Shown here: one piece after another, positions 44,729 to 54,206 of the stretch
Layout: the number at the start of each line of letters is the position of its first letter
How positions within the stretch are numbered: the first letter of the stretch is position 1
Program-made: the position numbers and the translations under genes
The notes under the pieces: generated by a model
What the model was told of the DNA's origin: nothing
Databases searched by the model: none
What the model saw: only the letters and a program-made list of their open reading frames with translations
From: Croceitalea marina
Lineage (GTDB): Bacteria > Bacteroidota > Bacteroidia > Flavobacteriales > Flavobacteriaceae
NCBI RefSeq assembly: GCF_042684265.1
Contig: NZ_JBHULB010000008.1
Location: 1 to 64,000 of the forward strand
DNA length: 64,000 bases
Reading direction: 5' to 3'

Positions 44729-45949
44729 ATGAATCGCAAGGGAGCAGAAAAAATTCAGGACTTACAGTATTTTGGCGAATTTGGTGGAGTTAATCCATCA
44801 ATATCGGACTCGTCTACTTATACTTTTTTATCGGCAAAAACAATGTTCGATACTTTTGAAGGCAATACCGAAGGCTGTTACCTATATAGTCGTCACTCCT
44901 CCCCTTCCAATCTTTACTTAGGCGAGGCATTGGCTGCACTTGAAGGAACTGAATCCGCCAATGTTTATGCCAGTGGTATGGGAGCGATAAGCGCCGTGAT
45001 TATGCAACTTTGTGATGCTGGTGACCATATTGTAAGCAGCAGAACCATCTATGGTGGAACATATGCTTTCATGAAGAACTTTTTAAAGAAGTTCGACCTT
45101 AGTACTTCTTTTGTTGACATTACCGACTTAGAAATTGTAGAAAACAGTATTACGCCAAAAACCAAAATGATTTATTGCGAAGCGGTCAGTAATCCGCTTT
45201 TAGAAGTAGCCAATATCGCAGCACTTTCTAGGCTGGCCAAAAAGAACAATATCCCCTTGGTGGTCGATAACACCTTTTCTCCGCTTAGTATTTCTGCGGC
45301 ACAACTCGGAGCTAATGTAGTCATTCATAGTTTGACCAAATTTATTAATGGAACAAGTGATTGTGTAGCCGGGGCGGTATGTGCATCTACAGAATTCTGC
45401 CTTCAACTAAAAGACGTCAACGATGGTGCAGGTATGTTATTTGGTAGCACTCTTGATAGTTTAAGAGCGGCATCAATATTAAAAAATATGCGCACCTTAC
45501 ATATTCGTATGAAAAAACATAGCCAGAATACTATGTTTTTGGCAAAACAATTTGAAAGCGAAGGTTTACGTGTTGTATATCCCGGTTTGCCTTCCCACTC
45601 GGGGCATACTACTTTCACAAACCAGATGAATAGTGAATATGGCTATGGGGGGCTAATGACCATAGATGTTGGAAGCTTGGATATGGCAAACGCACTGATG
45701 GAACTAATGCAAAGGGAAAACTTAGGCTACCTCGCCGTGAGTCTTGGTTTTTATAAAACGCTATTTAGTGCCCCGGGCAGTTCTACTTCATCAGAAATAC
45801 CTCAAGAAGAACAAGAAGAAATGGGTCTGACGGACGGATTAATACGTTTTTCCATAGGATTGGATAACGATATTCAAGCTACTTATAAGACTATGAAAAA
45901 TTGTATGGTAAAATTGGGTATCTTAAAAGAAGAAGCACTATTGGCATAA
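44729..45949 (+). CDS. megL: Methionine gamma-lyase / Cys-Met metabolism PLP enzyme
   Basis: A 406-residue enzyme of the Cys/Met metabolism PLP family. Lys204 in HSLTKFINGTSD is the PLP lysine; YSRHSSPSNLYLGEALAALEGTE and SGMGAISAVI are conserved N-terminal segments. Together with the Lrp gene next to it, methionine gamma-lyase (giving methanethiol, ammonia and 2-oxobutanoate) is the most likely activity; cystathionine gamma-synthase or lyase are alternatives that sequence alone does not exclude. Confidence 0.78.
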   Translation: MNRKGAEKIQDLQYFGEFGGVNPSISDSSTYTFLSAKTMFDTFEGNTEGCYLYSRHSSPSNLYLGEALAALEGTESANVYASGMGAISAVIMQLCDAGDHIVSSRTIYGGTYAFMKNFLKKFDLSTSFVDITDLEIVENSITPKTKMIYCEAVSNPLLEVANIAALSRLAKKNNIPLVVDNTFSPLSISAAQLGANVVIHSLTKFINGTSDCVAGAVCASTEFCLQLKDVNDGAGMLFGSTLDSLRAASILKNMRTLHIRMKKHSQNTMFLAKQFESEGLRVVYPGLPSHSGHTTFTNQMNSEYGYGGLMTIDVGSLDMANALMELMQRENLGYLAVSLGFYKTLFSAPGSSTSSEIPQEEQEEMGLTDGLIRFSIGLDNDIQATYKTMKNCMVKLGILKEEALLA

Positions 45950-46009
45950 AAATGGTTTGCAGGTAAGACACTAAAATTGTAATATTACCTGATTACCAAA
46001 CCAAAAAGA

Positions 46010-47494
46010 ATGACTGAAAAGCAGAAGAAAGCTAAGTATCGTGAAGATGAAAAAATCATAGAAAATAAGGAACTGAATATTTGGGAAGCCTTGCTACCGG
46101 TATTTATTCTTGTAGCAATGTTGGCCTATAATGTCTATGTTTTTGGAGATGATGCGCTGAGCGGTTCCAATCAATTCATTCTTCTATTAGGTGGTGCCGT
46201 TGCAGCTATTATTGGATTTTTCAATAAAGTCTCCCACAAACAAATGCTGGCTGAAGTCGCAGAAAATGTAAAATCCACCACAGGGGCATTACTTATTCTT
46301 TTAATGGTCGGGGCACTTTCCGGCACATGGCTTGTAAGCGGTATTATACCAGCGATGATTTATTATGGGTTACAAATTTTGAATCCTACTATTTTTCTGG
46401 CAGCATGTGTTATTATTTGTGCAATTATATCGGTCGCGACCGGTAGCTCATGGACCACGGCTGCTACAGTCGGTATCGCCTTGATCGGTATAGGTGAAGC
46501 ATTGGGCATCTCTCTTGGTATGACAGCCGGAGCTGTGCTCTCGGGAGCCTATTTTGGCGATAAATTATCTCCACTCAGCGACACGACCAACCTAGCTCCT
46601 GCTATGGCAGGTGGAGAGTTATTCTCACATATTAAATACATGGCTTGGACAACTGTGCCGACAATTACGGTAACCCTAATAGTTTTTATTATTCTTGGGT
46701 TTACTATTGATACTTCAGGTGTTGCAGATACAGATGCCATTTTAGGCACCATAGATGCAACATTCAATATAAATGGATGGTTATTTATCGTGCCTTTGGC
46801 CGTAATCTTTATGATTGTGAAGAAAGCCCCTCCCCTTTTGGCACTGCTTATAGGAACCTTACTGGGCGGTGTTTTTGCCCTTATTTTTCAACCTGAAATT
46901 ATAACAACAATTGGCGGTGGAGATTCTTTAAATTTTGAGTCCAGTTATAAAGGAATTCTAAACGCAATAACGGTTGACACGGCTATAGCGACCACCGACC
47001 CAGCACTTAATGACTTATTCTCTTCCGGAGGAATGGCCGGAATGTTAGGTACCATATGGTTAATCGTATGTGCCATGGTTTTTGGTGGTATCATGGATGG
47101 AATTGGCGCTTTAGAACGCATAACAAAATCTTTATTGGCCATGGCCAAAACAACATTTGGCCTTTTCGCAAGTACTGTTGGTAGCTGTCTGGCACTAAAT
47201 GTAACTGCATCTGACCAATATTTAGCAATCGTTGTTCCTGGAAAAATGTTTTCGAAAGCATTTGCCGAAAGAGGTTTGGCCCCTGAAAACTTGAGCAGGA
47301 CCCTTGAAGATTCCGGAACGGTAACTTCAGTACTTGTGCCATGGAATACCTGCGGGGCTTATCATAGTGGTGTATTGGGTGTTGGTGTGGGCGAATATTT
47401 TCTTTATGCTATCTTCAATTGGCTGAGTCCATTTATGACCTTACTTTTTGCCGCGTTCAAAATCAAAATAAAGCAGTTACAAAGTACAAACTAA
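46010..47494 (+). CDS. NhaC family Na+/H+ antiporter-like carrier
   Basis: A 494-residue carrier with about 12 membrane segments. The motif GDKLSPLSDTTNLAPAMAG is the NhaC family hallmark. The family is named for sodium/proton antiport, but members such as the predicted methionine transporter MetT move organic substrates. It lies 60 bases downstream of the methionine gamma-lyase gene, in the same direction and without a terminator, so uptake of methionine is a real alternative to ion exchange. Confidence 0.8.
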   Translation: MTEKQKKAKYREDEKIIENKELNIWEALLPVFILVAMLAYNVYVFGDDALSGSNQFILLLGGAVAAIIGFFNKVSHKQMLAEVAENVKSTTGALLILLMVGALSGTWLVSGIIPAMIYYGLQILNPTIFLAACVIICAIISVATGSSWTTAATVGIALIGIGEALGISLGMTAGAVLSGAYFGDKLSPLSDTTNLAPAMAGGELFSHIKYMAWTTVPTITVTLIVFIILGFTIDTSGVADTDAILGTIDATFNINGWLFIVPLAVIFMIVKKAPPLLALLIGTLLGGVFALIFQPEIITTIGGGDSLNFESSYKGILNAITVDTAIATTDPALNDLFSSGGMAGMLGTIWLIVCAMVFGGIMDGIGALERITKSLLAMAKTTFGLFASTVGSCLALNVTASDQYLAIVVPGKMFSKAFAERGLAPENLSRTLEDSGTVTSVLVPWNTCGAYHSGVLGVGVGEYFLYAIFNWLSPFMTLLFAAFKIKIKQLQSTN

Positions 47495-47511
47495 TAATTT
47501 AGCCTATTGCC

Positions 47512-47546
47512 TTTGTTGCTTATGGTAAAGTAGTTTCTTAACTTCG
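47512..47546 (+). promoter_or_regulatory. Promoter of tpx
   Basis: TTTG at 47512-47515, 23-base spacer, TAACTTCG at 47539-47546 (one mismatch to TAnnTTTG). Transcript start near 47553, about 17 bases before the ATG. Confidence 0.45.
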
Positions 47547-47569
47547 AACCTTAATTTAAAAACAATTTA

Positions 47570-48076
47570 ATGGCATCAATTTCATTAGGAGGTACACCGG
47601 TTAAAACCATTGGTGAACTCCCATCAAAAAATACATCTGCTCCAGACTTCTCACTTACAAAAGTTGACCTTTCAGAGGCAACCTTGAACGATTACAAAGG
47701 CAAAAAAGTAGTCATGAATATTTTTCCGAGTGTTGATACCGGTACTTGTGCCAAATCCGTACGTCAATTCAACGAAGAAGCCGCAGAGCTAGAAAATACC
47801 AGTGTTTTATGTATTTCTAGAGACCTTCCGTTTGCACAGCAACGTTTTTGTGGTGCTGAAGGTATTGAGAATGTTGAGATGCTTTCCGATTTTAGAACTG
47901 GGGCTTTCGGAAAGGATTATGGTCTTGAGTTCGGTGACGGTGCTTTTAGCGGGCTGCATTCCAGATGCATCGTAGTTTTAGATGCCAACGGCACAATAGT
48001 GCATACAGAACAGGTTCAAGAGACGGCCGATGAGCCAAATTACAAAGCTGCACTTGAAGCATTGATGGATGCCTAA
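47570..48076 (+). CDS. tpx: Thiol peroxidase (atypical 2-Cys peroxiredoxin)
   Basis: A 168-residue Tpx. The peroxidatic cysteine is Cys60 in SVDTGTCAKSVR and the resolving one is Cys94 in RFCGAEG, the 34-residue spacing of the family. It reduces hydroperoxides with thioredoxin. The stop codon overlaps the dgkA start by 8 bases. Confidence 0.94.
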   Translation: MASISLGGTPVKTIGELPSKNTSAPDFSLTKVDLSEATLNDYKGKKVVMNIFPSVDTGTCAKSVRQFNEEAAELENTSVLCISRDLPFAQQRFCGAEGIENVEMLSDFRTGAFGKDYGLEFGDGAFSGLHSRCIVVLDANGTIVHTEQVQETADEPNYKAALEALMDA

Positions 48077-48434
48077 GGAATCATTCTTTGTCAATAGAAT
48101 CAAAAGTATAGGATTCGCTTTAAAAGGCATGTTTCTTCTTTTACGCACCGAGGCAAGCATTAAAGTACAATTTGTTATTGCTCTAATTACAGCAGCGGCG
48201 GGCTTCTATTTTGAAATTTCCATAACAGAATGGATTTTGCAATGCCTTGCTATTGGGTTAGTTATGGGTATCGAAGGTATGAATACCGCTGTAGAAAAAC
48301 TTTCTGATTTTGTACAACCTGAGCATGATGAAAAAATTGGTTTTATAAAAGATGTTTCCGCAGGCGCCGTGATGATTGTGTCCATACTAGCTTCAGTAAT
48401 TGGTCTTTTAATATATATTCCTAAAATCTTCTAG
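48069..48434 (+). CDS. dgkA: Diacylglycerol / undecaprenol kinase
   Basis: A 121-residue integral membrane kinase with three helices. The active-site motif EGMNTAVEKLSDF at about residues 75-87 and the N-terminal SIGFALKGM helix are typical. It phosphorylates diacylglycerol or undecaprenol and recycles lipid carriers. Overlaps tpx and precedes ftsK. Confidence 0.88.
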   Translation: MPKESFFVNRIKSIGFALKGMFLLLRTEASIKVQFVIALITAAAGFYFEISITEWILQCLAIGLVMGIEGMNTAVEKLSDFVQPEHDEKIGFIKDVSAGAVMIVSILASVIGLLIYIPKIF

Positions 48435-48463
48435 GGAAACAACTATTTCAATGCTTGGCATCG

Positions 48464-48471
48464 TAAATTTG
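48464..48471 (+). promoter_or_regulatory. -7 box of ftsK
   Basis: TAAATTTG matches TAnnTTTG exactly and sits 28 bases before the ftsK ATG. No good -33 box. A separate promoter for ftsK-lolA-lptG-ribB is likely. Confidence 0.45.
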
Positions 48472-48498
48472 TAAATTAGCCCTCATTAACTCCATTTA

Positions 48499-50844
48499 AT
48501 GGCCAAAAAACGAAGAAAATCTAAAGCTGCCGTAACTCAAAAGAAATCCTCTTTTAAGCTTTCAAAAAAAAACAAAGTTATTCTTGGTTGTTTTTTGATC
48601 GTGCTTAGTATAGCCCTTTTCTTTTCTTTTATATCATACTATTTTACCTGGCAAGCTGATCAAAGTTTACTGACGGAGTTTAAGGACAGAAATGCAGAAG
48701 CAGCTAACTTGCTAAATAAATTTGGAGCGGCCATTAGCCATTTTTTCATGTATCAAGGTTTTGGCCTTGCCTCTTTTGTTTTCCCTATTTTACTTGCCAT
48801 CACAGGCTTGTATTTATTTTTGGGCTTAGAATCTAAAAACTTGTTAAGCAAGTGGATTTGGGGACTTTTAGGTGTTATTTGGGTTTCTATAGCCTTAGGT
48901 TTTTTTGCAATCAGTCAACCTCTTTTAGGGGGATTGATCGGGTATGAAATGAATGATTTTCTACAAGATTATATTGGGAAGATCGGTGTTCTTTTAGTTC
49001 TCATTTTCACCTTGATCACCATTTTGGTCCGTCTCTTTAATTTTTCACCGGAAGCAATCGGCAATTACTTCAGAGCCAAAAGAGCTGAAATTAAAAAGGA
49101 TGTATCTTCTGAAGTATTTGAAGAAAAACCTATTGAGTTGAAGCTAGAGGAAGAACCTGAAATTAAAATCGATACATATACCCATAAAAAAGACATTCCA
49201 CCTTTACGAAATGAGGCAGGCCTTGATGTTAATTTATCTGAGGAAGAGCCAAAAATAGACTTAGAAGTTAGCAAGATTGCGGAAGAAAAAGAAGAAAAAG
49301 ACATAAAGGCGGATCAACTGGTTAAAGATTTTGGGGAATTCGATCCTAAACTTGAATTGGGCAAATACAAATTTCCTACCCTAGATTTATTAGACCAACA
49401 TGGTGTTACTGGCGGAATCACTATTAATCAAGAAGAGCTTGAAGAGAATAAGAACAAGATTGTAAATACACTAAAGAACTACAAGATCGGTATTGCTCAG
49501 ATTAAAGCTACCATAGGTCCTACCGTAACACTCTACGAAATTGTTCCAGAAGCTGGAATACGTATTTCAAAAATAAAAAACCTTGAAGATGATATTGCGC
49601 TTTCATTAGCTGCATTGGGCATTCGTATTATAGCTCCAATCCCAGGAAAAGGTACTATTGGTATTGAGGTGCCTAATAAAAATTCTACTATAGTTTCGAT
49701 GCGTTCCGTGATTGCTTCAAAGAAATTTCAGAATGCCGAAATGCAACTTCCTATCGCTTTCGGTAAAACCATAAGCAATGAGACTTTTGTGGTTGATTTG
49801 GCTAAAATGCCCCACCTTCTCATGGCAGGTGCCACTGGACAAGGAAAATCGGTTGGTTTGAATGCGGTCATCACCTCTTTGCTATACAAAAAACATCCTG
49901 CAGAAATTAAGTTTGTACTCGTCGACCCTAAAAAGGTAGAGCTTACGCTTTTTAATAAAATCGAGAGGCACTTTTTAGCCAAACTACCTGATTCTGAAGA
50001 AGCTATAATCACAGACAACACAAAGGTCATCAATACATTAAACTCGCTTTGTATTGAAATGGATAATAGGTACGAGTTGCTTAAACTGGCCATGGTGCGC
50101 AATATAAAAGAATATAATACCAAGTTTAAGGCAAGAAAGTTAAATCCTAATGACGGGCATAAATTCTTGCCCTATATTGTATTGGTGGTTGACGAATTTG
50201 CCGATCTGATCATGACTGCGGGGAAAGAAGTTGAAGCCCCTATTGCCCGATTAGCGCAACTTGCTCGAGCCATCGGTATCCATCTCATCATCGCGACACA
50301 ACGTCCTTCAGTAAATGTTATCACAGGTATTATTAAAGCCAATTTCCCGGCTAGGATTGCCTTTAGGGTTACTTCTAAGATAGATTCTCGAACCATTTTA
50401 GACGCCCAAGGTGCAGACCAATTGATTGGGCGAGGTGATATGCTGTACACCCAAGGTAATGATGTGACCCGTATACAATGTGCTTTTGTGGACACTCCGG
50501 AAGTTGAAAAAATAACAGAATATATTGGTTCGCAAAGAGCATATCCAAGTGCTCATGAACTGCCTGAATATGTTGGTGAAGACTCTGGCACGAGTATTGA
50601 TTATGATATTTCGGATAGAGATAAATTGTTTAGAGAAGCGGCGGAAGTTGTGGTAATTGCGCAACAAGGCTCAGCATCTTTAATCCAAAGAAAACTTAAA
50701 TTAGGTTATAATAGAGCCGGAAGAATTATAGATCAGTTAGAAGCAGCAGGTATTGTCGGCCCATTTGAAGGGAGCAAAGCACGCCAAGTATTGGTGACCG
50801 ACATGCTAGCATTAGATCAATTATTACAAAATGAGACAAACTAA
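48499..50844 (+). CDS. ftsK: DNA translocase FtsK/SpoIIIE
   Basis: A 781-residue translocase. A basic N-terminus precedes four membrane helices (about 28-185), then a charged linker (190-280) shorter than in E. coli, and the motor with Walker A GATGQGKS at about residue 443 and Walker B VLVVDEFADL. The last 70 residues are the gamma winged helix that reads polar sequences (ASLIQRKLKLGYNRAGRIIDQLE). It clears the chromosome terminus at division. Confidence 0.95.
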   Translation: MAKKRRKSKAAVTQKKSSFKLSKKNKVILGCFLIVLSIALFFSFISYYFTWQADQSLLTEFKDRNAEAANLLNKFGAAISHFFMYQGFGLASFVFPILLAITGLYLFLGLESKNLLSKWIWGLLGVIWVSIALGFFAISQPLLGGLIGYEMNDFLQDYIGKIGVLLVLIFTLITILVRLFNFSPEAIGNYFRAKRAEIKKDVSSEVFEEKPIELKLEEEPEIKIDTYTHKKDIPPLRNEAGLDVNLSEEEPKIDLEVSKIAEEKEEKDIKADQLVKDFGEFDPKLELGKYKFPTLDLLDQHGVTGGITINQEELEENKNKIVNTLKNYKIGIAQIKATIGPTVTLYEIVPEAGIRISKIKNLEDDIALSLAALGIRIIAPIPGKGTIGIEVPNKNSTIVSMRSVIASKKFQNAEMQLPIAFGKTISNETFVVDLAKMPHLLMAGATGQGKSVGLNAVITSLLYKKHPAEIKFVLVDPKKVELTLFNKIERHFLAKLPDSEEAIITDNTKVINTLNSLCIEMDNRYELLKLAMVRNIKEYNTKFKARKLNPNDGHKFLPYIVLVVDEFADLIMTAGKEVEAPIARLAQLARAIGIHLIIATQRPSVNVITGIIKANFPARIAFRVTSKIDSRTILDAQGADQLIGRGDMLYTQGNDVTRIQCAFVDTPEVEKITEYIGSQRAYPSAHELPEYVGEDSGTSIDYDISDRDKLFREAAEVVVIAQQGSASLIQRKLKLGYNRAGRIIDQLEAAGIVGPFEGSKARQVLVTDMLALDQLLQNETN

Positions 50845-50848
50845 TATC

Positions 50849-51496
50849 ATGATTAAAAGAACACTAACACTACTTTCAATAGTCACTTTAACTTTTTCCT
50901 CTTTTGGGCAAAACTCAGAAAAGGCAAAAACTTTATTAGATGAGGTATATACTAATGTTACTTCATATGACAACATTTATATTGATTTTAACTATTCACT
51001 AGAAAATACGGAAGCGAACATTAAACAAGAAACAAAGGGTAATGTAACTTTAATGGGTGATAAATACTTGGCAGACCTTTTTGGCGCTAAACAGCTGTTC
51101 GATGGCAGCAAAGTATATACGGTAGTTCCAGAAAATGAAGAAGTTACTATAGAAAGCCCCAGTGAAGAAGAAAATACGGTCACCCCTTCTAAAATGCTTA
51201 CTTTTTATAAAACGGGACACAATTACCAGTGGGATATCTTGCAAAATGTAAAAGGAAGAAAAATTCAATTTATTAAACTGATTCCTATTGACACCAATAC
51301 TGAAATCAAATCTATTTTATTAGGTATTGATGCAGGAACAAAACACATTTATAAACTTATAGAAACCGGAAAGAACGGCACCAAAACAACGATTACCGTT
51401 AATTCTTTCAAAACCAATCAGCCCTTGTCAAAAAGCTTGTTTACTTTTGATGAGGCCAAGTATGAGAGTGAAGGTTATTATATTATAAGAAACTAG
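50849..51496 (+). CDS. lolA: Outer-membrane lipoprotein carrier LolA-like protein
   Basis: A 215-residue periplasmic protein. The ATG at 50849 gives a signal peptide (MIKRTLTLLSIVTLTFSSFG); a frame from 50831 would overlap ftsK. The beta-rich body matches LolA (GNVTLMGDKYLADLFGAKQLFDGSKVYTVVPENEEV). It is the lipoprotein shuttle between membranes. It follows ftsK by 4 bases, the order seen in many flavobacteria. Confidence 0.85.
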   Translation: MIKRTLTLLSIVTLTFSSFGQNSEKAKTLLDEVYTNVTSYDNIYIDFNYSLENTEANIKQETKGNVTLMGDKYLADLFGAKQLFDGSKVYTVVPENEEVTIESPSEEENTVTPSKMLTFYKTGHNYQWDILQNVKGRKIQFIKLIPIDTNTEIKSILLGIDAGTKHIYKLIETGKNGTKTTITVNSFKTNQPLSKSLFTFDEAKYESEGYYIIRN

Positions 51497-51573
51497 GTTG
51501 TCTTTCAGCTTCAGGTGTTTTATAAAACTTCAACAGGCCTATAATTTAGGTTTAACCAACAGATGAGACGAGT

Positions 51574-53067
51574 GTGTTGCCAATAATCGATCGATATATT
51601 TTATCGAGATTTCTTTATAATTTTTTCAGTTCGTTTGTGATACTGATGATCATCTTCATATTTCAAACCGTATGGTTATTTATTGATGACCTCGCCGGAA
51701 AAGATTTGGATATTTGGATAATAGGTAAGTTTCTTTTCTATTTAATGCCCAACCTCACCGAAAAAGTGCTACCATTAACCGTACTGCTCTCTTCGATACT
51801 AACCTTCGGAAGTTTCGCCGAAAACTATGAGTTCGCTGCCATGAAAGCTTCGGGCATATCGTTGCAAAAAGCGATGCGAAGCCTCATAGTATTTATGGTT
51901 TTACTTGGTGGCTTCACATTTTTCTTTGCAAATACCGTAATTCCAGCTTCAGAACAAAAGATATTCAATATGCGCCGTAATATCGCTAAGGTCAAGCCTG
52001 CAGCCGTTATTGTAGAAGGTGTTTTTAGTGATATTGAAGGCACGGATATGAATATCAAAGTAGAAAAGAAGTCGGGTGATAACGATCAATTTTTAGAAAA
52101 TGTAGTCATACACCAAAAGTCTAAAACCAAAATCAACACTACAGTAATTAAGGCCAAAACAGGAGAGTTGATCAGTAGTGAAGAATCAGATGTAATTCAA
52201 TTGGTTTTAAACGATGGACATTACTACCAAGAGGTTGAAAGTAAAAACGCTAAGGACAAGAGAAAGCATCCTTTTAATAGATCAGAGTTTGAAGTCTACA
52301 TTAAAAATATTGATATTTCAGCCTTAAGCAATAAAAATCTTGAGGAAGAGTCTGATATCACTACGGACAAGATGAAGAATATTGCGCGCTTAAGTAAAGA
52401 CATTGATTCTTTGAAAATTAATAACCTAAAACAGGTGAATGCCTTTTCAAAAAGTATTTCTTCGAGAATTGGGGCCTTCCCAATAAAACAAAAAGACTCT
52501 ACAGCAGAAAAAGCACTTGTAGATTATACCAAGACTCCAGGTAACAAAACTAAAAAGTTAGATTCCATAGAAAGTACTGATGACCTAATCGCTGCAATAC
52601 CTGAATGGCAACGTTCACAACTGTTCAGTAATGCCAAAAATACAGTTACGAACATCATTAATACCATAAAAGGTAAAAAGCTTGAGCTAAATAAGCGTTA
52701 TGAGGTCTATAACCGCCATATTTTATCATTACACAAAAAGTTTGCCTTGGCTTTTTCATGTATTATTCTCTTTTTTGTTGGTGCTCCGCTTGGGGCTATC
52801 ATTCGAAAAGGTGGATTAGGTCTACCTATGGTTATCGCTATAATTTTATTTTTAACCTACTACTTTATCGGTGTTTTTGCCGATAACTATGCGAAAAAGG
52901 GAGAAATGCATCCTGCTCTGGGCGCGTGGCTTTCAACTCTTATTATGCTACCTTTAAGTATCTTTTTAACCAAAAGAGCTACCGCCGATAGGGGATTAAT
53001 GAGCATTGGTGGTATTTTAGATATATTTAAAGGGATATTCAAAAGGAAACAAGAAAAAGAGACATGA
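51574..53067 (+). CDS. lptG: LPS export permease LptF/LptG family
   Basis: A 497-residue YjgP/YjgQ protein. Three N-terminal helices, a periplasmic beta-jellyroll region extended by a polar insert (about 250-350, rich in Lys/Ser/Thr), and three C-terminal helices with HKKFALAFSCIILFFVGAPLGAIIRKGGLG. It works with LptB to extract lipopolysaccharide. The start is GTG at 51574 (or TTG one codon later); no ATG is in frame nearby. The TGA overlaps the ribB ATG. Confidence 0.87.
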   Translation: MLPIIDRYILSRFLYNFFSSFVILMIIFIFQTVWLFIDDLAGKDLDIWIIGKFLFYLMPNLTEKVLPLTVLLSSILTFGSFAENYEFAAMKASGISLQKAMRSLIVFMVLLGGFTFFFANTVIPASEQKIFNMRRNIAKVKPAAVIVEGVFSDIEGTDMNIKVEKKSGDNDQFLENVVIHQKSKTKINTTVIKAKTGELISSEESDVIQLVLNDGHYYQEVESKNAKDKRKHPFNRSEFEVYIKNIDISALSNKNLEEESDITTDKMKNIARLSKDIDSLKINNLKQVNAFSKSISSRIGAFPIKQKDSTAEKALVDYTKTPGNKTKKLDSIESTDDLIAAIPEWQRSQLFSNAKNTVTNIINTIKGKKLELNKRYEVYNRHILSLHKKFALAFSCIILFFVGAPLGAIIRKGGLGLPMVIAIILFLTYYFIGVFADNYAKKGEMHPALGAWLSTLIMLPLSIFLTKRATADRGLMSIGGILDIFKGIFKRKQEKET

Positions 53068-54206
53068 CCGAAACCATAACTCATACAATTCAATTGAACA
53101 CCATTGAAGAAGCTATTACTGATATTCAACAGGGTAAGGTAATCATCGTAGTAGATGATGAAAACCGAGAAAATGAAGGGGATTTTTTAGCTGCTGCAGA
53201 ATTAATTACGCCAGAGACTATAAATTTTATGGCAACTCATGGTAGAGGTTTAATATGTGCTCCATTAACCGAAGGGCGCTGCAAAAACCTCGGGCTTCGT
53301 AAAATGGTTACACATAACACCGACCCTTTGGAAACTGCATTTACTGTTTCTGTAGATTTAAGAGGAAATGGAGTAAGCACCGGTATTTCTGCTTCAGATC
53401 GCGCAAAAACCGTTATTGCTTTAACCGAAGTCGATACGAAACCTCACGATTTAGCAAGACCAGGTCATATTTTTCCCTTAATAGCAAAAGAAGGCGGTGT
53501 ATTACGTCGTACAGGACACACAGAGGCGGCAATAGATTTTGCAAGATTGGCTGGGTTAAAACCCGCTGGGGTAATTGTTGAGATAATGAATGAGGATGGT
53601 AGTATGGCAAGACTACCCCAGCTTATGGAAGTTGCCAAAAAATTTGATCTTAAGATAGTTTCTATCGAAGATTTAGTGGCATATAGAATGGAGCATGATA
53701 GCCTAATTGAACGAAAAGAGGCTTTTGATATTACTACTAGGTTTGGGCAGTTTCGCTTGAGAGCGTACAAACAAACAACAAATGATCAAATACACGTGGC
53801 ACTTGTAAGAGGTACATGGAAAAGTGGTGAACCTATATTAACAAGAATTAACTCTACTCTGGTAAACAATGATATTCTGGGGACTTTGACCAAAAACCCA
53901 GATAAAACATTAAAAATGATGTTTGATAGGTTAAATATTGAAGAAAAAAGCGCTATGGTATTCATAAACCAAGGAAATCAATCAAACAATTTATTAAACA
54001 GATTAACAGAATTTAAAGCTCTACAAGAAGGTGGGATAACTAAAGCTCCAAAAATTGAAATGGACACTAAGGATTTTGGTATTGGAGCACAAATTCTTCA
54101 TGATTTAAATATTTCTAAAATAAGGCTACTAACGAATTCTGAGCAAACCAAGCGTGTTGGTATTGTTGGCTATGGCTTGGAGATAGTGGAATACGTAAAA
54201 TATTAA
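53064..54206 (+). CDS. ribB: 3,4-dihydroxy-2-butanone-4-phosphate synthase with a degenerate GTP cyclohydrolase II domain
   Basis: A 380-residue two-domain protein. Residues about 14-215 are a complete DHBP synthase (VDDENRENEGDFL, THGRGLICAPL, RTGHTEAAIDFARLAG). Residues about 220-380 have the fold order of GTP cyclohydrolase II (TRFGQFRLRAY, DFGIGAQILHDL, VGIVGYGLEI), but the three zinc cysteines of the CDCG region and the QEGRG loop are gone (LTKNPDKTLKMMF, NQGNQSNNL). The second domain is probably inactive and a separate ribA is expected elsewhere. First steps of riboflavin synthesis. Confidence 0.88.
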   Translation: MTETITHTIQLNTIEEAITDIQQGKVIIVVDDENRENEGDFLAAAELITPETINFMATHGRGLICAPLTEGRCKNLGLRKMVTHNTDPLETAFTVSVDLRGNGVSTGISASDRAKTVIALTEVDTKPHDLARPGHIFPLIAKEGGVLRRTGHTEAAIDFARLAGLKPAGVIVEIMNEDGSMARLPQLMEVAKKFDLKIVSIEDLVAYRMEHDSLIERKEAFDITTRFGQFRLRAYKQTTNDQIHVALVRGTWKSGEPILTRINSTLVNNDILGTLTKNPDKTLKMMFDRLNIEEKSAMVFINQGNQSNNLLNRLTEFKALQEGGITKAPKIEMDTKDFGIGAQILHDLNISKIRLLTNSEQTKRVGIVGYGLEIVEYVKY

